64,000 bases of DNA from Bacillus_BA songklensis (GCF_042649685.1 NZ_JBHRZT010000067.1:62001-126000), one strand, 5' to 3'; positions 24,974 through 33,120 are shown, counted from the first letter of the stretch. Notes: generated by a model from the letters alone, not told the origin. Numbers and translations are program-made.

Positions 24974-25711
24974 TCAAAATTTCATTTTCTCCGCTTCTTG
25001 TAATTTCTTCACATAATATCGCCAAACCCATTTGGCATTAAATTTCGTTCCCAAGTCAGGTAACTCCGCAATATCCTCTTCAGAAATCGGAGGTGCTTCA
25101 CGTCCTGCTTTGGCCACTTCTAATGTTACTTTTGCCAATGTATTGAAGTTCAAAGCATTGATCGTCGCTTCCTCAATGGTTGCACCGGTTGCAGTGATTC
25201 CGTGCCCTCTCATTAAACAAATGTCTTTATTCCCCATCTCTTCAATCATTGGGGCTGCCAGTTCCGGCCGTGTTACCAGATACGATCTTGGAAAAATCGG
25301 AATTCCTTCTAATGCCATCCGCATCGCTGGTATATTAAAAGCTCCAAAAATGGGACGTAATGGTAAATCGGAAATTCCACAAATCAAAGCTGCTGGAGGA
25401 TGTGCATGAATAACACAACCAACTTCAGGCCTTGATTTCATAATCTCGCCATGAATTGGTAATTCTTTTGGGATTTGATATTTTCCTTGAAGATCATCTC
25501 CCTTACCATCAAAATCTACCCGCCTAATCGCCTCAACGGTCGTATACCTAACCCCATTTTCCAGTTCTCCCCTGCAACGGATAAACATTTCATTAGTACC
25601 CGGAATTCGGGCGCTCACGTGACCTAGTGTCTCATCTACCAGTCCTTCCATTGCTAAAATTCTGCAGGAGAGTGCTACTTTTTCCCTGAGTTCGTTTAAT
25701 GAATCGTTCAC
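24974..25711 (-). CDS. Class II aldolase/adducin protein, probable aromatic decarboxylase
   Basis: 245 aa. Zinc ligands are visible in the family pattern: LPIHGEIMKSRPEVGCVIHAHPP (His pair in HAHP) and the later RGHGI. NEMFIRCRGELE forms the phosphate/carboxylate-binding region. Relatives in Gram-positive phthalate and hydroxybenzoate pathways act as 3,4- or 4,5-dihydroxyphthalate decarboxylases; others are sugar-phosphate aldolases. The Rieske oxygenase and the Gfo/Idh/MocA enzyme in the operon favour decarboxylation of an aromatic acid. Start GTG 25711 (AGGGGGAATAAAG upstream). It is 20 nt after the zinc-ribbon gene. Confidence 0.7.
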   Translation of the reverse strand: MNDSLNELREKVALSCRILAMEGLVDETLGHVSARIPGTNEMFIRCRGELENGVRYTTVEAIRRVDFDGKGDDLQGKYQIPKELPIHGEIMKSRPEVGCVIHAHPPAALICGISDLPLRPIFGAFNIPAMRMALEGIPIFPRSYLVTRPELAAPMIEEMGNKDICLMRGHGITATGATIEEATINALNFNTLAKVTLEVAKAGREAPPISEEDIAELPDLGTKFNAKWVWRYYVKKLQEAEKMKF

Positions 25712-25731
25712 CTTTATTCCCCCTTCTTTCC

Positions 25732-25932
25732 TTATACACTGGCTAGCTCTGGGGCAGTCACACGTTTAACCTCTACAATTTCGCCTTTCCATGAACACTC
25801 ACTGCACCAGCAAAAATAGGCTGTATCATCAGATATCCAATATTCATTTAGTAGACTGCTGGATTTCAACAAAGACTCTCCACAATTTGGACAATACTTT
25901 AACTTTATTTCATAGTTTTTACTGTCGCTCAT
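25732..25932 (-). CDS. Small zinc-ribbon protein
   Basis: 66 aa with two knuckles, CPNC (in LKYCPNCGE) and CSEC after CWCSEC, 30-odd residues apart. This suits a rubredoxin-like zinc ribbon; an additional Cys-x-Cys precedes the second knuckle. ATG 25932 follows GGGAGGATTC. It sits between oxygenase and decarboxylase genes, where a ferredoxin or reductase would be expected. It could be an accessory subunit, or a metal or electron carrier; that is inference. DUF35-type or OB-fold partners are not present. Confidence 0.65.
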   Translation of the reverse strand: MSDSKNYEIKLKYCPNCGESLLKSSSLLNEYWISDDTAYFCWCSECSWKGEIVEVKRVTAPELASV

Positions 25933-25960
25933 CTACGAATCCTCCCAAATAAAGATAGAG

Positions 25961-25996
25961 CAAGAAGCTCCTTCTAAGTTAAGAAGGAGTTTCTTG
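25961..25996 (-). promoter_or_regulatory. Intercistronic hairpin
   Basis: CAAGAA-CTCCTTCT type stem: 25961-25975 with 25982-25996, 14 of 15 pairs, 6-nt loop, 5 nt after the oxygenase stop and 29 nt before the zinc-ribbon gene. No strong T run follows, so attenuation or RNA processing is more likely than full termination. Confidence 0.55.
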
Positions 25997-26000
25997 CCGA

Positions 26001-27257
26001 TTAAAGACTAGAAAGAACCTTGCCGCCTTTACAAAGCTCAATAATCTCGTCAAGATTGGGAGCATATCTCGTATTCCAGTCTTTTGCCACCCCTGACAAT
26101 AAGCCCCCTTCACTAAATTTGTCTTCCTCTTGCGGCAACTCAATGTATTCATTTTTCCGAGGATCGCGAATCACACATTTTGGGTCTTCCCCATTTTCTA
26201 CTTTTTTTAGTTCTCTCTTTAGTATTTGGCGATACATAATGATTCCTTTATCAGAAGTCCCTAGACGTTCTGTAGTTCGATCTGCAATAGGCCCCTGTGT
26301 AATCCATGCCATCATGTCCTGTCCATCAATATAATCTGTTATAAATTTGCCATCCTGATCTTTAATAGGGCACTCATACAAAGAAATCGGGTAATCTTTT
26401 GGTATCTCAACACCTTCTTTTGGAACAAAACATGTATACCAAAAATGCAATGTATGCGTATCGTCCATCGGGACACGAATTTGAAATGAGTGGGCACCGC
26501 TGTCACCGACGCGCAGCATAGTCGGGAATACAATAGGGTGACCAATAGCCCAGTCTTCGTTTTCTTCCGTTTGTCCTTCCAATACACGACGTTTAATGAT
26601 TCCCCAATCAAATTCATCAAACCCGATTTTTAGATGATGTTTTGTTATTTTCCATTCATCTTGCGGTCGGCCTTGCTGCTCAAAAATATGTTGGAAGTAA
26701 TGTCCATGCAGCCATTCCAGATGGGTTGGGTCTAAAGAATTTTCCATTATTTGCATCCAGTTACATGGGATGACAGCATAACCGATGGTACGGATGACAT
26801 TTTTTCGAACAAAAAGGTCCCATTTCGGTAATTCAGGGGCAGGGGCAGGTCCCATATAAGCAAATACCAGCCCTCCTAATTCCTCTACTTTATAACCCGA
26901 AATTTTAATCCGATCTTTAAAGGTACTGTTTTCAGGTTCATTCGGTTGTTCAATACACTGTCCGGCTCCGTTATATAACCAGCCATGATATTGACAGCGC
27001 AGTCCACATTTCTCTGGGATAGCATACTCAAGAGATACTCCCCTGTGGGCACATTTGTCTGCCACTAGTCCCAAATTATTTGATTTATCACGATATAAAA
27101 CAAGCTCTTCTCCCAAAAGCTTTACTTTTTTTATAGTGCCAATTTTTTCAACCTCTGAACTGGCAGCAATCGGATGCCAATATCTTCTTAAAAGCTCTCC
27201 CATTGGCTTTCCAGGACCAACTTGAATTAAGGTTTCATTTTGTTCTTTGCTTAACAT
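26001..27257 (-). CDS. Rieske non-heme iron oxygenase, phthalate-dioxygenase type
   Basis: 418 aa single-chain oxygenase alpha subunit. The Rieske [2Fe-2S] site is C69-x-H71 in DKCAHRG and C88-x2-H91 in CQYHGW. The mononuclear iron site is in NSLDPTHLEWLH with D176 bridging and ligands H179 and H184. Size and motifs match the phthalate 4,5-dioxygenase/aryl-ether demethylase (type I, alpha3) group, which receives electrons from an FMN- and ferredoxin-containing reductase. No reductase gene is in the cluster. ATG 27257 has AAGGAGGG. It is the first gene of the presumed operon, facing the LysR gene 729 nt away. Confidence 0.88.
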   Translation of the reverse strand: MLSKEQNETLIQVGPGKPMGELLRRYWHPIAASSEVEKIGTIKKVKLLGEELVLYRDKSNNLGLVADKCAHRGVSLEYAIPEKCGLRCQYHGWLYNGAGQCIEQPNEPENSTFKDRIKISGYKVEELGGLVFAYMGPAPAPELPKWDLFVRKNVIRTIGYAVIPCNWMQIMENSLDPTHLEWLHGHYFQHIFEQQGRPQDEWKITKHHLKIGFDEFDWGIIKRRVLEGQTEENEDWAIGHPIVFPTMLRVGDSGAHSFQIRVPMDDTHTLHFWYTCFVPKEGVEIPKDYPISLYECPIKDQDGKFITDYIDGQDMMAWITQGPIADRTTERLGTSDKGIIMYRQILKRELKKVENGEDPKCVIRDPRKNEYIELPQEEDKFSEGGLLSGVAKDWNTRYAPNLDEIIELCKGGKVLSSL

Positions 27258-27622
27258 AAAAAACCCTCCTTATAAAATAAATCCAGAGATCATCTCCTAA
27301 AAAGAAAACCTCGGAGATAAAGAAATATGTAACAGAAAATTCCAACTATTACGAGTAATCTTTTAGTAAGAGCGAAATGGAAGCTGAAAACTCATTCACT
27401 TTGCTCCAGCCTTTCATATGGAGCAGACCTTTGTTGATTGAATAGTCGGAATTTAAAAATTATTCTATTAACATTATAGGCTAGATATCGCTATAAATCT
27501 AATTTAATAATATAGATATAATCATATACAAAAGCTTATAACCCACTAAGTTTATAGGATTTAAAACTATTACCTGCATCCTGCAGAGAGTAAGAATACG
27601 AGAATCAGAAAAAAAGAATAGA

Positions 27623-27830
27623 TATATAAGTCCCATTTAATTTTTCAGCTTCTGTGACGGCTCCTTCTTCTGTTTGCTCCTTTCTGTTCTCTCATCTTGA
27701 ATGAGCTTACAAAGGTTCTTGTATAAGCGGCTGACAAGAACCCTTAAGGGAGATTGGCAGCCGCTTATGCGTAAATAATGCAGCATAGACCGCTTTTGTC
27801 CATGTTACATTATTTATGTGGATTCATATA
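27623..27830 (+). repeat. Family-1 repeat, full length
   Basis: 208 bp from TATATAAGTCCC to TGGATTCATATA, lying in the space between the divergent oxygenase and LysR genes. Hairpin 1: ATAAGCGGCTG/CAGCCGCTTAT, perfect. Hairpin 2 is imperfect (AAATAATG.../...CATTATTT). It could alter control of the divergent promoters. Confidence 0.9.
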
Positions 27831-27985
27831 TTTCTTAATGGTCATTCATTCAATCTATTATATAATACAAATAACAATTCATTTCTTTATATATAATCAT
27901 TTATAACTGAAGCAAGGTCTCCTGTTCGAATCTAACAGCCCGAAAATGTCACAATTAAAAATGAACCAATGCAAGGAGGAGGGAC

Positions 27986-28909
27986 ATGGATATCCCAATA
28001 AACCTTCATCAATTGCAATTATTTTGTTGCGTTGTTGAACACGGCAGTTATAGTCAAGCAGCGGAAAGTTTGATTATGACACAGCCTGCTTTAAGCTTGC
28101 AAATCAAATCGTTGGAAACAAAATTGGGAGCGAAGCTTTTTGTGCGGAAAGGAAACAAGATTGAGCTTACAGAAGCTGGTAAACTTGTGGATCGATATGC
28201 TTCTAGTTTACTTAGCCTCGATAAACAGCTGCGTTCTTCAGTCGAAGAATTAATATCCGGCGAAGCCGGACACATTGCCATTGGTAGTAACCGTCCCATA
28301 GGCCGCTATCTACTGCCTAATTTCACTCTGAACTTCATGCAGCGATTCCCTACCGTAGAATTGACAACTACCTATGTTGATACGGATCAGGTCTACCGCT
28401 ATGTGTTGGACGAGAAAGTAAATGTTGGATTTGTTACATGGTCAAAGGAACAAGCTACACCGTCCAAAATTATAAAACACCTAATCCTTAGAGACTACTG
28501 GTCATTGGTTTGTGCAGCGGATTCTCCCTGGGCAGCATGGCAAGGAAGTATCCAGGACGTACTGCGCAAAGCCCCTTTGATAGGTTCATTGCCAAAGACC
28601 ACTCATGGGAAAATGATCAATTTAGAATTGCGCCGACTCGGTTTAGATTCTAATGATTACCGTTTTAATTTGCGCCTTGACGATATTGAATCAATCAAAA
28701 TGGCGGTAATCTCCCAATTAGGAATCGCCTTCCTACCGCGAACGACCATTGAAAGGGAATTGTCTAGCGGAGAACTAGTTCAAGTTCCATTAACAGATGA
28801 GTACACCCCCTCTCTGGACTACTATTTAGTTGTAAAAGAAGGGATATATATGACCCCTACATTGAAAAACTTTATTAAATTTATTTTAGAAACAAACGAT
28901 GTAAAATAG
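27986..28909 (+). CDS. LysR-family regulator of the catabolic cluster
   Basis: 307 aa. The N-terminal winged helix (about 6-65) reads LHQLQLFCCVVEHGSYSQAA, TQPALSLQIKSLETKLG; the effector-binding periplasmic-protein-like domain follows (about 95-300), with GSNRPIGRYLLP at the start. LysR proteins are tetrameric activators that usually control a divergent operon in response to a pathway metabolite; the Rieske operon faces it here. ATG 27986 follows CAAGGAGGAGGG. No cotranscribed partner. Regulation of the cluster is inferred from position. Confidence 0.88.
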   Translation: MDIPINLHQLQLFCCVVEHGSYSQAAESLIMTQPALSLQIKSLETKLGAKLFVRKGNKIELTEAGKLVDRYASSLLSLDKQLRSSVEELISGEAGHIAIGSNRPIGRYLLPNFTLNFMQRFPTVELTTTYVDTDQVYRYVLDEKVNVGFVTWSKEQATPSKIIKHLILRDYWSLVCAADSPWAAWQGSIQDVLRKAPLIGSLPKTTHGKMINLELRRLGLDSNDYRFNLRLDDIESIKMAVISQLGIAFLPRTTIERELSSGELVQVPLTDEYTPSLDYYLVVKEGIYMTPTLKNFIKFILETNDVK

Positions 28910-28993
28910 TTTGTGGAGCTTAGGGTCAGTCCTCTGCCGTGTTAATAGTTTAATTCAGTGAGATACTGCCCCTAAAATTCCCTTACTCTTTAA

Positions 28994-29100
28994 CATTCTT
29001 TTTGTTTTCGCCTACAATCTTCCTGTTTTTTATTTCATTTATTATTTAGAACATAGTTTTATTAAATTAAAAAGACAATAAATAAACAAAACATCCTAAC
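28994..29100. repeat. Direct repeat, left copy (flanks SDR-TetR cassette)
   Basis: Begins CATTCTTTTTGTTTTCGCCTACAATC split here as its conserved first half, and ends ACATCCTAAC. About 80% identical to 31159-31264. A second matching block, CGACTTTCCATTCATCATC, occurs at 29472-29510 and 31301-31340. Confidence 0.7.
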
Positions 29101-29307
29101 TATATAAGTCTCGCTTAATTTTTTAACCTCTGTCACCGGGCCTGCTTCTATTTGCGCCTTTCTGTTCTCTCACCTTGAGCAGGCTTACAAAGGTCTTCGT
29201 ATAAGCGGCTGACAAGAACCCGAAAGGGAGATTGGCGGCCGCTTATGCGTAAATAATTTGCGTGGATGTTTTTTATCCACGTCAAATTATTTATGTGAAT
29301 TTATATA
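29101..29307 (+). repeat. Family-1 repeat inserted into the left direct-repeat copy
   Basis: 207 bp, TATATAAGTC to TTTATATA. Hairpin 1: ATAAGCGGCTG with CGGCCGCTTAT (one G-T pair). Hairpin 2: TTTGCGTGGAT.../ATCCACG.CAAA. The paralogous copy at 31159 has no element at the corresponding position. Confidence 0.9.
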
Positions 29308-29313
29308 AATAAA

Positions 29314-29471
29314 GAGGCTGGCCTATAAGTTCAAAAAAATGATAGATTTTATGTTTTATGCAAAATGGACCGTCAATCAAAACCCATGGTGCTACTGGAT
29401 TTATATAACGGTCCATTTTGCGGGGGGGTGACCCAATAGGGGCGATTTTTCTCCTTTTGGGTCACCCCCCT
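29314..29471 (+). repeat. Diverged family-2 repeat
   Basis: Left end GAGGCTGGCCTATAAGTTC matches family 2. Both hairpins have different sequences but keep position and 14-bp pairing: GCAAAATGGACCGT/ACGGTCCATTTTGC and GGGGGGTGACCCAA/TTGGGTCACCCCCC. Confidence 0.75.
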
Positions 29472-29516
29472 CGACTTTCCATTCATCATCATTGTTCAGC
29501 CAGTATATCTTGTCCG

Positions 29517-30458
29517 CTAGACCGATTTATTCCCCTTCATATATTCTATCGTTTGTCTTAAGCCCTCTCTATAAGACGTACGAGGCAGCGGGCCCATTAG
29601 CTTTTCATATTTTTCACCGCTTAACACGACCGGTTCTTCATTTAAATAAAACATTTCAACCACTTCACGCATATTTGAACTAAAAAGACCGAGAAACCTT
29701 ATCATGTTTTTAGTAACGGTTGATACTCGTTTATTGTAATGAGTGATGGTCCGGATCGTTTCAACTATTTCTTCTCCTGTAATGACGTCATATCCGGGAA
29801 TGTTCCAGTTTTGTCCGTATGCATGATCATGTAAAGCTAAATTGACGATTGCCTTCGCACCATCCGGAGTAAAAATAAACTCTCTCGCAATCTTTTGGTC
29901 TCCAACAAAGCTTGATTTTTTATTGTTTACTATATTTTGAAGTGTGTAGTGTAAAAGGGTATTTTCAGCATTGGGTCCATAAAAATCAGGGAAATGTACG
30001 ATTAAAGCCGGGACACCTGATTCTTTTACCATCGTTTCCACCTGCAATCGAATGCTTCCTTTTTTCGTATGGGGATTTTTAGGGGTTGTTTCACTTACTT
30101 TTTTTCCTGCACTCCGTCCGTAAGCGTAAATGTTATCGACAATGGCAAGCTTTGCTGACTGATGTCGTGAAACATTTACGATATTGGACATGAACAAAGC
30201 CAGCTTTTCTTCCCACTCTGAATACGGTATATTCGCTGCCTGAAAAATGACGTCAACATCTGAAGCTGCCGCCCGTAAATCCTCGATACGAAAAATATCA
30301 CCGGTAAAGATTGTGACATTCGGATCTCCTTCAAACAGTTTTTCTAATTTAGCCTTTGTACGTGCAAAGGCTATAACGGCGATCCCCCTGCCGGATAATT
30401 CTTTCACAATCGAATACCCCATTCCTCCTGAAGCCCCTACCACTAATGCTTTTCTCAT
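29517..30458 (-). CDS. Extended SDR: NAD-dependent epimerase/dehydratase-like
   Basis: 313 aa. Rossmann motif VGASGGMGYS (7-16), then ARTKAKLEKL after beta-2 and a D-x-FRIEDLR segment. The catalytic Tyr/Lys pair is not clear: YGRSAGKK provides a candidate Tyr. The end has a substrate domain with FYGPNAENTLL. It is probably an NAD(P)-dependent oxidoreductase with unknown substrate. ATG 30458 follows GGAGGAGAACAAT. The upstream TetR gene ends 54 nt before, with a palindrome in between, so the pair is probably one regulon. Confidence 0.8.
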   Translation of the reverse strand: MRKALVVGASGGMGYSIVKELSGRGIAVIAFARTKAKLEKLFEGDPNVTIFTGDIFRIEDLRAAASDVDVIFQAANIPYSEWEEKLALFMSNIVNVSRHQSAKLAIVDNIYAYGRSAGKKVSETTPKNPHTKKGSIRLQVETMVKESGVPALIVHFPDFYGPNAENTLLHYTLQNIVNNKKSSFVGDQKIAREFIFTPDGAKAIVNLALHDHAYGQNWNIPGYDVITGEEIVETIRTITHYNKRVSTVTKNMIRFLGLFSSNMREVVEMFYLNEEPVVLSGEKYEKLMGPLPRTSYREGLRQTIEYMKGNKSV

Positions 30459-30476
30459 ATTGTTCTCCTCCCCGCT

Positions 30477-30499
30477 TTAATTAACCACTGGTTAATTAA
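30477..30499. promoter_or_regulatory. TetR operator candidate before the SDR gene
   Basis: TTAATTAACCA-C-TGGTTAATTAA: 11-bp perfect arms around one base, 18 nt before the SDR start codon, overlapping the ribosome-site region. Confidence 0.7.
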
Positions 30500-30511
30500 A
30501 TTCAAAAAAAT

Positions 30512-31081
30512 TTAAGTGACCGACTTCAATAGAAAATTCACATGTGAATGAGCTAAGTTCTTCACATCCTCATAGCTAGTTACATGACGGCTATAATGAG
30601 TCACAAACCCATGTAAGGATAAAAATATAGACCATATTTCTTGAATGGATATTTTCTTTTCACATAATGAATAAACACTTTGCGCAAATTTTTCATAACT
30701 TTTATCCGGCCCTTGATTAAGGAAATTCCTGACCTCCTCATCTTTAATTAAAAACATGATCTCATAGTGGCTTTGATGTGTAAGACCGAACTTGATAAAC
30801 CCCAACAAGATCTGCTTTAGCTTTTCCTTACGATCCAACACTTGCTCCATCATGTCATCTAATATTTGATCAAGCATTTGAAAGTGTTCCTCCACCATGG
30901 CATAAAATAACTCTGCCTTATTTTTAAAATGATAGTAAATGGCACCATGGCTATAATTCAATTCCTTTGCAATTTGTCTCATCGACACATGCTGATACCC
31001 TTTTCTTACAAATAGATCTCTTGCAGCATCCATGATCATTTCACGTGTTAATTCTTGTTGTACAGCTTTTCTCGGTGACAT
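30512..31081 (-). CDS. TetR-family repressor
   Basis: 189 aa. The N-terminal helix-turn-helix (about 12-58) reads MIMDAARDLFVRKGYQHVSM, RQIAKELNYSHGAIYYHF, the standard TetR pattern. The C-terminal ligand domain is helical, with the segment ILLGFIKFGLTHQSHYEIMF. The start at 31081 is chosen because AAGGAGG precedes it. Two near-identical palindromes, one before this gene and one before the SDR gene, indicate autoregulation and SDR control. The effector is unknown. Confidence 0.88.
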   Translation of the reverse strand: MSPRKAVQQELTREMIMDAARDLFVRKGYQHVSMRQIAKELNYSHGAIYYHFKNKAELFYAMVEEHFQMLDQILDDMMEQVLDRKEKLKQILLGFIKFGLTHQSHYEIMFLIKDEEVRNFLNQGPDKSYEKFAQSVYSLCEKKISIQEIWSIFLSLHGFVTHYSRHVTSYEDVKNLAHSHVNFLLKSVT

Positions 31082-31091
31082 TGCAACCTCC

Positions 31092-31112
31092 TTATTAACC
31101 ACTGTTTAATAA
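31092..31112. promoter_or_regulatory. TetR operator candidate before tetR
   Basis: TTATTAACCA-C-TGTTTAATAA, one mismatch between arms. Shares the core TTAACCACTG(G/T)TTAA with the palindrome at 30477. Confidence 0.65.
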
Positions 31113-31158
31113 AATTTTATTACAATAAATCCCAGCTGTCAATATTAACATCTACGCC

Positions 31159-31264
31159 CATTCTTTTTGTTTTCCCCTACAATCTTCCTGCTTTTCACTT
31201 TACTTATCATTTAGAACATAGTTTTATTTAAAATGAAAAACCAATAAAAACAGATCATCCTAAC
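31159..31264. repeat. Direct repeat, right copy
   Basis: Matches 28994-29100, for instance CCTACAATCTTCCTG and TTTAGAACATAGTTTTATT. It continues into TAACTAATAAATAAAG without the family-1 element, so it approximates the empty site. Confidence 0.7.
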
Positions 31265-31374
31265 TAATAAATAAAGCACCTGCACGAATGTGCAAATGCC
31301 CGACTTTCCATTCATCATCATTATTCAGTCAGTATACATGCAGCTCTATTCATACAGTAGTTACCTTAACGATC

Positions 31375-31583
31375 TATATAAATCCAATTTAATTTTTTAA
31401 CCTCTGTCACCGGGCTTTCTTCTATTCGCGCCTTTCTGTTCTCTCATCTTGAATGAGCATACAAAGGTTCTCGTATAAGGCTTCGGCAAGGGCCCGTAAG
31501 GGAAATGGGCGAAGCCTTATGCGTAAATCATGTAGCATGGACCGCTTTTGTCCATGTTANNNNNNNNNNCATGTGGATTTATA
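31375..31583 (+). repeat. Family-1 repeat with internal assembly gap
   Basis: TATATAAATCCA to TGGATTTATA. Hairpin 1 is ATAAGGCTTCG with CGAAGCCTTAT, different from the ATAAGCGGCTG class but fully paired. Hairpin 2 is interrupted by ten N (31560-31569). Its right end lies 9 nt from the stop codon of the PP2C gene. Confidence 0.9.
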
Positions 31584-31592
31584 CAGCAAGGA

Positions 31593-32402
31593 TTAAAAAC
31601 AAATGAGAATACCAGTTTTATCGTCCGAACGAAGGTTACGATTTTTCTCATATTTCTCCAGCTGAACCGCATATTCTTCTAATCCTAATTCATGAATCAT
31701 TCTATAAATATAGGTAAAATCCTTATTTGGATAAAAAAGGCCGTCTGTTATAAGAAGGATCGATTGCAAATTACCTGTATTGATAAAGCCATGATGTATG
31801 TAGTCACGTACCTCTTGCGTACCGTTTGCTACTGTATAACCATCAGGAGAATTGGCCATTTTCCGATTATAAATAAGCTGATTTCTTATATCATTGTAGT
31901 AGCTTTCTTCAGGCAAGATCATTCCCATGCTTCTTTCCTTTTCACGTCTGATTTTCGCCCTGACGCTAATATCTTTTACTGTATCCCTCGTCAACGCTTC
32001 TATTTCGCCGCTTTTGTGTTCAGCCAACACCATGCAGTCTCCGAGCTGGGCAAAAGAAATGTTTTGATTTTCATCTACTTTTACAACAGCTACACATGTA
32101 GACCATAGGTTTTCGGGATGTGCCGTATCTACGTTGTATAATTTCATTTTCTCCATCAGCCGTTTGTTTGCCTGTATAACACCGTCAAACAAAGTCATAT
32201 CATGTGAAAAATCATTTTCGAAATAATCCTTAAATAAATTGGATGCTAAATAAGCACCATTCCTTCCCCTTTCATCCATGAAGGGAGTAAGTGGAGTGGC
32301 CCCATCAAAAACTCCGTAAACCTTGCGCCTATGGTTTATGATAAAAGAATCCTCAGAAATCGTCTTGGAAAGAGACATTCTAGAACTTGAATATAGCTGC
32401 AT
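31593..32402 (-). CDS. PP2C-like serine/threonine phosphatase
   Basis: 269 aa. PP2C signature motifs in order: GVFDGAT (30-36) with metal Asp33, FAQLGDCMVLA, LLITDGLF, and RSDDKTGILI at the C-terminus, giving the Asp set that binds the two Mn/Mg ions. It is soluble with no transmembrane anchor and no adjacent kinase. Similar stand-alone PP2C domains act in stress or sporulation signalling. ATG 32402 follows GGTGAG. The insert around 140-205 (RREKERSMGMILPEESYY) is unusual for PrpC-type enzymes. Role unknown. Confidence 0.75.
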   Translation of the reverse strand: MQLYSSSRMSLSKTISEDSFIINHRRKVYGVFDGATPLTPFMDERGRNGAYLASNLFKDYFENDFSHDMTLFDGVIQANKRLMEKMKLYNVDTAHPENLWSTCVAVVKVDENQNISFAQLGDCMVLAEHKSGEIEALTRDTVKDISVRAKIRREKERSMGMILPEESYYNDIRNQLIYNRKMANSPDGYTVANGTQEVRDYIHHGFINTGNLQSILLITDGLFYPNKDFTYIYRMIHELGLEEYAVQLEKYEKNRNLRSDDKTGILICF

Positions 32403-32561
32403 AAACTTCTCACCATCTTTTTTATATAGGCATCAAAACGCTCGTTATATCCATTATACAACGCCGCTCCCCTTACATATTCTTCATTTCGTAATCATTG
32501 ATTTGATCTTGCATTCGTTCCAAATAAACAATCGAGAAATCTCCATTACACTTCCTGCTAT

Positions 32562-32696
32562 TCATAAACCTCCCAGTTGGCTTTCCTGCAGCCAGTAATG
32601 CAGCTGTTGAAGGAAGATCGCTTCATTCAGCCCCGCTTCTTTTGCAAGTGATGGAAGAATAAGGAGCGGTTTATCCTCTATCAGTAATCGGCTCAT
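32562..32696 (-). pseudogene. N-terminal fragment of a DnaD-like replication gene
   Basis: 44 residues, MSRLLIEDKPLLILPSLAKE and GLNEAIFLQQLHYWL, nearly the same as the start of the protein at 3750, then a stop. The winged helix is cut and the DnaD part is absent. Ends at a rearranged junction with no visible target duplication. Confidence 0.8.
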
Positions 32697-32974
32697 TGCT
32701 TGCATCCCCTTTTCATTTTGTATTTTTATTCGTGTTCCATCTTCCCTGAACAATCAGTGATATCGCTAGAGGGATCACCATCGTCTATCTAACCGATTGC
32801 ATAAAAAGATCATCTTTTCCGGAATGATCTCTCCCACTTATTAAATAGTCAAAAAGAAGGGGGTGGTGTATTTTTCCTCTCACAAATTTGGTATTTTTAA
32901 ATGAAGGGAATAGTTGTCAACATTACCCGGCTGAAAAGACAATAAGCTTTCTCCTGTTCATTTAAAACCAAAAA

Positions 32975-33120
32975 GAGGCTGTCCCATAAGTCTCGAATTA
33001 ATGATAAAAGTTGATCTTTACTGAAAGGACCCGTCACGGAATCCTGTGATTTTGCTGGATTTTCATGACGGGTCCTTTTAGGGGGATGACTCAAAAGGTA
33101 TGGCCTTTTGAGTCATCCTC
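32975..33120 (+). repeat. Family-2 repeat
   Basis: 146 bp from GAGGCTGTCCCATAAG. Hairpin 1: AAGGACCCGTCA/TGACGGGTCCTT. Hairpin 2: GGATGACTCAAAAGG/CCTTTTGAGTCATCC with a very short loop and a following T run. Confidence 0.85.

Noticed and set aside
32897..33094. 65-codon minus-strand frame starting MSHPPKRTRHENPAKSQ
   Set aside because: It is a translation through a family-2 repeat and differs between repeat copies; no ribosome site.
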